From the NCBI GenBank assembly GCA_937124505.1, contig CAKZKV010000114.1, forward strand, positions 1 to 10,387: a stretch of 10,387 nucleotides of DNA. The letters are read 5' to 3'. Shown here one piece after another: positions 6,426-10,387 of this stretch. Source of the stretch: an uncultured Alphaproteobacteria bacterium (lineage in GTDB: Bacteria > Pseudomonadota > Alphaproteobacteria > Micavibrionales > Micavibrionaceae). Each line of letters starts with the position of its first letter. Within the stretch, counting starts at the first letter, position 1. The notes under the pieces are model-generated. The model had not been told where the DNA came from. It searched no databases and saw only the letters and a list, made by a program, of their open reading frames with translations. The position numbers and the translations under genes are program-made.

Positions 6426-7262
6426 TTATTTCTTGTTCTTTGTCTTACGACGACGAATAATATACTTGTCCGTTGTCTTGTTCTTACGTGTTTTTGCCCC
6501 TTTTGTTGGTTTCCCCCAAGGTGTGACCGGATGACGGCCACCAGAGGTACGGCCTTCCCCACCACCATGCGGGTGATCGACCGGGTTCATGACCACGCCG
6601 CGAACGGTCGGACGTTTTCCCAGCCAGCGGTTACGACCGGCCTTGCCTTTGTTTTCATTTGAATGATCCGGATTGGACACAGCGCCAACAGAGGCCATAC
6701 AGGTTCCCAGAACAATACGTAATTCACCGGAAGGCAGCTTGATCTGGGCATAGCCATGATCACGGCCAACCAGTTGGGCATAAGCACCGGCAGAACGAGC
6801 CATCTGTGCGCCTTTACCTGGTTTCAGTTCAATGTTGTGAATGATCGTTCCGACAGGCATATTGGCCAACGGCATCGCATTGCCCGGCTTAATATCGGCT
6901 TTGTCAGCGGAAATCACTTTGTCACCAGCACTCAGGCGTTGTGGCGCCAGAATATAGGCTTTTTCACCGTCTGTATATTCAATCAGGGCAATATACGCTG
7001 TACGGTTCGGGTCATATTCAATACGGATAACTGTGGCTTCCACATCTTTTTTTGTGCGCTTCCAGTCAATCAGGCGGTAGCGTTGCTTATGACCACCCCC
7101 AATGTGACGAGTCGTGATGCGACCTGTATTGTTACGACCACCTGTTTTCTTTTTTCCTTCTGTTAAGGATTTTTCAGGAGCGCCTTTGTGCAGTTCGTCC
7201 CGTGTGACAGTTACTAACTGACGACGTCCCGGGGACGTAGGGTTATATGTTTTTAATGCCAT
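6426..7262 (-). CDS. rplB: 50S ribosomal protein L2 (uL2)
   Basis: L2 is needed for subunit association and peptidyl transfer and binds domain IV of 23S rRNA. The 278-aa product has the family length. The N-terminal OB-fold region includes [20 protein letters not shown], the SH3-like middle includes [20 protein letters not shown], and the peptidyl transferase signature [20 protein letters not shown] is intact, with the functional His at 230. The C-terminus is basic (RRRKTKNKK). The 57-bp gap before it contains a GGAG ribosome site and a small GGCG/CGCC hairpin (7280-7291). It is normally followed at once by rpsS; here 350 bp intervene. Confidence 0.98.
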   Translation of the reverse strand: MALKTYNPTSPGRRQLVTVTRDELHKGAPEKSLTEGKKKTGGRNNTGRITTRHIGGGHKQRYRLIDWKRTKKDVEATVIRIEYDPNRTAYIALIEYTDGEKAYILAPQRLSAGDKVISADKADIKPGNAMPLANMPVGTIIHNIELKPGKGAQMARSAGAYAQLVGRDHGYAQIKLPSGELRIVLGTCMASVGAVSNPDHSNENKGKAGRNRWLGKRPTVRGVVMNPVDHPHGGGEGRTSGGRHPVTPWGKPTKGAKTRKNKTTDKYIIRRRKTKNKK

Positions 7263-7319
7263 TTTCTTTCTCCATTCTCGGCGGAAGCGCCATAGTTTGT
7301 TATCTTATCTTGTTATTTA

Positions 7320-7640
7320 TTAGATACCGGTTCCTGTATCAATCATCTGACCTTCTTCCAGCGTGACAATCGCTTTTTTGAAATCAGAACGGCGACCCAG
7401 AACGCCTTTAAAGCGTTTGCTTTTACCCTTTTGAAGCAGTGTGTTCACGGCCTTGACCTTGACACCGTATAGCGTTTCAACAGCAGCCTTGATTTGCGGC
7501 TTTGTTGCATCATTTGCAACTTTGAACGTCACTTGCCCGTATTCGGATCCAAGCGTTGCTTTTTCGGTGATGTGAGGGCCACGGATGACGTTGTACATCC
7601 ACTCGGCAATTTCAACTTTATCTTTTTTCTTCGCAGCCAT
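7320..7640 (-). CDS. rplW: 50S ribosomal protein L23 (uL23)
   Basis: L23 is at the tunnel exit and is the main ribosomal contact of trigger factor and signal recognition particle. The 106-aa product is close to the usual ~100, with a short extra N-terminal segment ([15 protein letters not shown]) before [16 protein letters not shown]. The core motif [20 protein letters not shown] and the basic loop [20 protein letters not shown] are clear. Its ATG shares one base with the rplD stop (TAATG), so translation is probably coupled to rplD. Confidence 0.98.
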   Translation of the reverse strand: MAAKKKDKVEIAEWMYNVIRGPHITEKATLGSEYGQVTFKVANDATKPQIKAAVETLYGVKVKAVNTLLQKGKSKRFKGVLGRRSDFKKAIVTLEEGQMIDTGTGI

Positions 7641-8374
7641 TATTCAGTTTCCTTTTTTGCAGCGGTTTTCTTGGCAGGGGCTTTTTTTGCAGCCGCAGCT
7701 TTTTCCTGTTTAGGAGCCGCTTCTTTTGCTTTTTTCTCTGCCTTGGGAGTCTCACCGTTCAGACGCGCTGTAATTGTTTCAACGGCTTCCTTTGTCATGA
7801 TGAGCGTATCGCGGCGCAGGATGTCATAAACGTTTAGGCCCTGGGCCGGCAAAACATCAATTTTAGGAATGTTGTTTGTCGCGCGGGCAAAGTTGGCATC
7901 TACTTCCGCACCCGAAATGATCAGGGCGCTGTCAATTTCCATTTTTGCCAGAGCAGCAGCCATCGGCTTTGTTTTATGATCTTTTGAAACAGCTTCGTCC
8001 AGTACGATCAGCTTATTTGCTGCAGCCTTGGAAGACAGGGCTGATTTCAGAGCGATCTGCTTGATTTTCTTTGGCAGGTCGAATGCATGTGAACGTGTCC
8101 GCGGACCAAAGGCAACGCCGCCCTGACGGTCCTGAGGACGTTTCAGATCACCCGCACGGGCGCGGCCTGTCCCTTTTTGACGCCATGGTTTTTTACCTGT
8201 TCCAGACACTTCGGCACGTGTTTTTGTGTGGTGCGTTCCGGCCTGACGCTTTGCCAACTGGTAGTTCACCATGCGGTGCATAATGTCCGTACGAACAGGC
8301 GCCTTGAAGATGGCATCATCAAGTTCAATATCTCCGGCTTTACCGCCGCCTAATTTTGTTATTGCGAGTTTCAT
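7640..8374 (-). CDS. rplD: 50S ribosomal protein L4 (uL4) with basic C-terminal tail
   Basis: L4 binds 23S rRNA domain I and its long loop lines the exit tunnel; in E. coli free L4 also represses the S10 operon. The tunnel loop signature [20 protein letters not shown] is at residues 57-76. The segment after it ([20 protein letters not shown]) differs from the usual S-RSPQ-type sequence. The globular fold ends near residue 205. The remaining ~39 residues are Lys/Ala-rich (for example [18 protein letters not shown]), giving 244 aa against about 205 for the family. The start is 3 bp after the rplC stop. Confidence 0.97.
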   Translation of the reverse strand: MKLAITKLGGGKAGDIELDDAIFKAPVRTDIMHRMVNYQLAKRQAGTHHTKTRAEVSGTGKKPWRQKGTGRARAGDLKRPQDRQGGVAFGPRTRSHAFDLPKKIKQIALKSALSSKAAANKLIVLDEAVSKDHKTKPMAAALAKMEIDSALIISGAEVDANFARATNNIPKIDVLPAQGLNVYDILRRDTLIMTKEAVETITARLNGETPKAEKKAKEAAPKQEKAAAAKKAPAKKTAAKKETE

Positions 8375-8377
8375 GTC

Positions 8378-9229
8378 TTAGTCTTTCTTCTCGTCTTGTT
8401 TGGTTTCAGCAGGAGCTTCTTCTTTTGCAGGCTCCGCAGCGGCAGGCGCATCTGCTTCAACAGCCTGATCGGCGACTGGCGTTTCCTCTGCAGGAATCTC
8501 TGTTTCGTCTACCTGTGTTTCCTCTGTATTCTGTTCTTCAGCAGGAGCAGGTTGTGTGCGCAAGCCTGCGGGGAGAGGAACACCTTCCGGAGCCGGTTTT
8601 TTAACAGCATCGCTGATCAGGATCCATGCGTTTTTTCCACCCGGGACGGCGCCGCGCACCAGAATCAGATTATCTTCTTCATCAATCGCGGCCACCTTCA
8701 GGTTCTGCACTGTAACTGTGGCATCACCCATGTGACCGGCCATTTTCTTGCCTTTAAAAACTTTACCAGGGTCTTGACACTGACCAGTTGAACCGTGGGC
8801 GCGGTGAGAGACAGAAACACCGTGTGTCGCGCGCATCCCACCGAAGTTATGACGTTTCATAGCCCCCTGGAAGCCTTTCCCTTTGGATGTGGATTGCACA
8901 TCAACAAATTGGCCAACGACAAAATGATTTGCGCCAAGTTCGGCACCAATCTCAACTGTGTTTTCAGGGGCAACGCGGAATTCAGCCAGCTTTTTCTTAG
9001 GCTCGACTTTTGCTTTGGCAAAGTGTCCGCGCTGTGCCTTGGACACGCGCTTGACCTTGGCTGTCCCGACACCAAGCTGTAGAGCTGTATATCCGTCTTT
9101 TTCTTCTGTGCGGACGGCTGTGACCTGACAATTTTCAATTTTGAGAACAGTGACCGGGATTTGTTTTCCGTCTTCCAGATCGAAGATACGGGTCATTCCG
9201 GCTTTCTGTGCGATTAATCCAGTACGCAT
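8378..9229 (-). CDS. rplC: 50S ribosomal protein L3 (uL3) with long acidic tail
   Basis: L3 is an early assembly protein whose long loop approaches the peptidyl transferase centre. The core covers residues 1 to about 213: [40 protein letters not shown] and [13 protein letters not shown]. Gln150 in GQCQ corresponds to the glutamine methylated by PrmB in E. coli. From about residue 230 to 283 there is a 54-residue tail of Glu, Ala, Pro and Thr ([16 protein letters not shown] and similar), which is strongly acidic and probably disordered; the family is usually 205-240 aa. A GAAGGA ribosome site precedes the ATG. Confidence 0.97.
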   Translation of the reverse strand: MRTGLIAQKAGMTRIFDLEDGKQIPVTVLKIENCQVTAVRTEEKDGYTALQLGVGTAKVKRVSKAQRGHFAKAKVEPKKKLAEFRVAPENTVEIGAELGANHFVVGQFVDVQSTSKGKGFQGAMKRHNFGGMRATHGVSVSHRAHGSTGQCQDPGKVFKGKKMAGHMGDATVTVQNLKVAAIDEEDNLILVRGAVPGGKNAWILISDAVKKPAPEGVPLPAGLRTQPAPAEEQNTEETQVDETEIPAEETPVADQAVEADAPAAAEPAKEEAPAETKQDEKKD

Positions 9230-9299
9230 TTATTTTTTCCTTCATTGGTCCGGCTATGCTCAAACGGCAAAACAGGACATAAATTTTTATTTGTAGCGC

Positions 9300-9328
9300 T
9301 TTATACTCAAACGAGTTCCTAAACGCAA
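9300..9328 (-). promoter_or_regulatory. Promoter candidate in the rpsJ-rplC gap
   Basis: The 118-bp gap between rpsJ and rplC holds TTGCGT (9328-9323), a 17-base spacer and TATAAA (9305-9300, 5 of 6). The -35 matches only 3 of 6. It would give rplC a leader of roughly 65 bases. The gap has no terminator, so this would be a secondary internal promoter. Confidence 0.35.
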
Positions 9329-9347
9329 GAGGTTTTTAAAAACTGTT

Positions 9348-9671
9348 TTACGCGGCCTTGTCGCGGATTTTGATTTCCACGTCAACGCCAGCCGGCAGAT
9401 CCAGCTTCATCAGAGCGTCGATTGTTTGAGGCGTTGGCTCTTCAATGTCAAGAAGACGCTTGTGTGTGCGCATTTCAAAATGCTCTTTTGATTTGGAATT
9501 GACGTGAGGAGAACGGTGGACGGTGAAACGCTCCGTGTCTGTAGGCAGGGGAAGAGGGCCAACGGTCTTGGCACCTGTGCGCTTGGCAGTGTTTGTGATT
9601 TCAGCCGCGCTTGTATCAAGAATGCGGTGGTCGAATGCCTTCAGGCGAATGCGAATGCTTTGATTATCCAT
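9348..9671 (-). CDS. rpsJ: 30S ribosomal protein S10 (uS10)
   Basis: S10 is a small-subunit head protein that doubles as NusE in transcription antitermination with NusB. The 107-aa product begins [20 protein letters not shown] and contains [40 protein letters not shown] and [16 protein letters not shown], with a short extra end (RDKAA). I chose the ATG at 9671; a TTG two codons upstream (9677) is open but would add only two residues, and the S10 family starts near here. It is the first gene of the S10 cluster, 90 bp after the cysteine peptidase gene. Confidence 0.97.
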   Translation of the reverse strand: MDNQSIRIRLKAFDHRILDTSAAEITNTAKRTGAKTVGPLPLPTDTERFTVHRSPHVNSKSKEHFEMRTHKRLLDIEEPTPQTIDALMKLDLPAGVDVEIKIRDKAA

Positions 9672-9708
9672 GTTCAATAAACTCTAATTAAATTTTAATT
9701 GAAATGGT

Positions 9709-9737
9709 ATTAACCATACTTCACGGGGGCAATGCAA
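9709..9737 (-). promoter_or_regulatory. Promoter candidate for rpsJ
   Basis: The minus strand has TTGCAT (9737-9732), a 17-base spacer and GTTAAT (9714-9709). The start would be near 9702, leaving only about 30 untranslated bases, so there is no room for the long structured L4-binding leader known from the E. coli S10 operon. An inverted repeat (ATGGT, 4 bases, ACCAT; 9704-9717) covers the -10 box. Confidence 0.5.
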
Positions 9738-9761
9738 GCGTTTTTTTATAAATTGATCCCC

Positions 9762-10238
9762 TTATGGTTCTTCGCACAGACGCCAGCCGGACAGGCTCAA
9801 CGCGTAAATAGCTTGATAGCGGTCTTCAAACGACGTTTTACCCAAAAGGCGGACGTGCTGATTGTCCAGAATATACTGGCGTGTCCCTGCAAACACGCGC
9901 AGGACGCAGTGATATTCCCGGCTTTGTTTATCAAAACAGATGACAAGTTCCATAAGTTGCCTCGGAACGCCCCTTTCAATCAGTTTTGACATTTTGTAAA
10001 TCGAAAAATCTTCGCAATCCCCATACCCCCGGGCTTTAAATTCCGGCGGGGTCAGCCAGGTATCGCTGATACCGTCCCGTACATAGACAAAGTTGGTGTT
10101 TACCTCTCTGTTAATGGCATCACACGCGGCGAGTGTACTGGAAAAAGAAACAGGGGTCAGTAAAGGGTGGGAGTCAAACCAGTTTTTAACGGGGATCCAT
10201 TTTGTGAAAAAGGAGATATTTGCATTATATTCCGGCAT
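9762..10238 (-). CDS. Transglutaminase-like cysteine peptidase (BTLCP/LapG-type family)
   Basis: The 158-aa product has the hallmarks of the bacterial transglutaminase-like cysteine peptidases (Pfam BTLCP; LapG is the studied member and cleaves a surface adhesin in the periplasm). The catalytic triad is visible: Cys75 in GYGDCEDFS, His110 in REYHCVL and Asp125 in YILDNQ, with Cys-His spacing of 35. Other family-like residues are the FTKW near the start and WLTPPEF before the Cys. I chose the ATG at 10238 because AGGAA lies about nine bases upstream; a GTG at 10262 would add eight residues but lacks a ribosome site. No signal peptide or membrane segment is seen, and an in-frame TGA closes the frame just upstream, so export is doubtful. 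It has its own promoter and lies between a terminator and rpsJ. The substrate is unknown. Confidence 0.85.
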   Translation of the reverse strand: MPEYNANISFFTKWIPVKNWFDSHPLLTPVSFSSTLAACDAINREVNTNFVYVRDGISDTWLTPPEFKARGYGDCEDFSIYKMSKLIERGVPRQLMELVICFDKQSREYHCVLRVFAGTRQYILDNQHVRLLGKTSFEDRYQAIYALSLSGWRLCEEP

Positions 10239-10282
10239 CAGAGACGTTCCTGGATATTTCACGGAAGGGTTAACAATGGTTC

Positions 10283-10311
10283 ATCCTAGAAGTTGTTCGC
10301 GGGAGCGTCAA
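10283..10311 (-). promoter_or_regulatory. Promoter candidate for the cysteine peptidase gene
   Basis: TTGACG (10311-10306, 5 of 6) and TAGGAT (10288-10283, 4 of 6) are separated by 17 bases on the minus strand. Transcription would begin near 10275, giving a leader of about 37 bases to the ATG at 10238 and starting upstream of the alternative GTG at 10262. It follows the terminator at the window edge, as expected of a new unit. Confidence 0.6.
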
Positions 10312-10360
10312 GATAAAGAGGAAGAGGTGGAAAAGCGCAGGTTTGGTTGGGGGCGGGGGG

Positions 10361-10387
10361 AAAAAAATGCCCCGCAAAAGCGGGGCA
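10361..10387 (-). terminator. Strong intrinsic terminator at the right edge
   Basis: The minus strand forms an 8-bp GC-rich perfect stem (TGCCCCGC, TTTT loop, GCGGGGCA) followed by seven T. It ends a transcript coming from beyond the right edge and isolates the ribosomal cluster from its upstream neighbour. A C-rich run follows the T tract. Confidence 0.9.

Noticed and set aside
7243..7293. 16-codon upstream ORF overlapping the rplB start ([16 protein letters not shown])
   Set aside because: There is no ribosome site before its ATG, and the overlap with rplB by chance is easy in so short a frame.
9332..9343. Palindrome GTTTTTAAAAAC as a terminator after rpsJ
   Set aside because: It has no loop, no GC stem and no following T run on the minus strand.
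9672..9677. TTG start for rpsJ two codons upstream
   Set aside because: The ATG at 9671 already gives a standard S10 N-terminus, and TTG is rarely used when an ATG is this close.
10312..10360. Purine-rich stretch near the right edge as a gene or repeat
   Set aside because: It is too short for a gene and shows no repeat unit; it is only a GA-rich spacer between the terminator and the peptidase promoter.

Overview
The window is the S10-spc ribosomal-protein gene cluster of a bacterium. Everything I can support is on the minus strand, so transcription runs from high to low coordinates. The gene order is the classical one: rpsJ, rplC, rplD, rplW, rplB, rpsS, rplV, rpsC, rplP, rpmC, rpsQ, rplN, rplX, rplE, rpsN, rpsH, rplF, rplR, then rpsE, which runs off the left edge. 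The protein sequences look proteobacterial and most like Alphaproteobacteria (L3 beginning [16 protein letters not shown], zinc-free 101-aa S14, a BTLCP-family cysteine peptidase next door). Base composition is roughly balanced. I cannot place it below class.

Right end (9672-10387): a strong intrinsic terminator at the edge closes whatever lies upstream. A sigma70-like promoter and a short gene for a transglutaminase-like cysteine peptidase (BTLCP/LapG family, intact Cys-His-Asp, no visible signal peptide) follow. A separate promoter candidate then precedes rpsJ.

Centre right (6426-9671): rpsJ, rplC, rplD, rplW and rplB. L3 carries a long acidic Glu/Ala/Pro tail and L4, encoded next to it, a basic Lys/Ala tail. 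A promoter candidate lies in the 118-bp rpsJ-rplC gap.

Centre (5535-6425) is the unusual part. The normally continuous rplB-rpsS-rplV stretch is opened twice. After rplB come overlapping hairpins, a promoter with a perfect TTGACA -35, and a 62-codon gene of unknown function with a strong ribosome binding site. rpsS and an intrinsic terminator follow. A 256-bp gap then holds another promoter candidate and a terminator-like hairpin just before rplV. The cluster therefore reads as three transcription units. rpsS itself appears frameshifted: the conserved S19 C-terminus is present but in another frame, best explained by a 4-base loss near 5880.

Left (1-5534): rplV to rpsE is compact, with gaps of about 1-30 bp, two 1-nt TAATG overlaps (rplF/rplR here, rplD/rplW further right), and Shine-Dalgarno sequences often overlapping the preceding stop. 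All complete genes end in TAA except the shifted rpsS frame (TGA). The plus strand holds no convincing gene.
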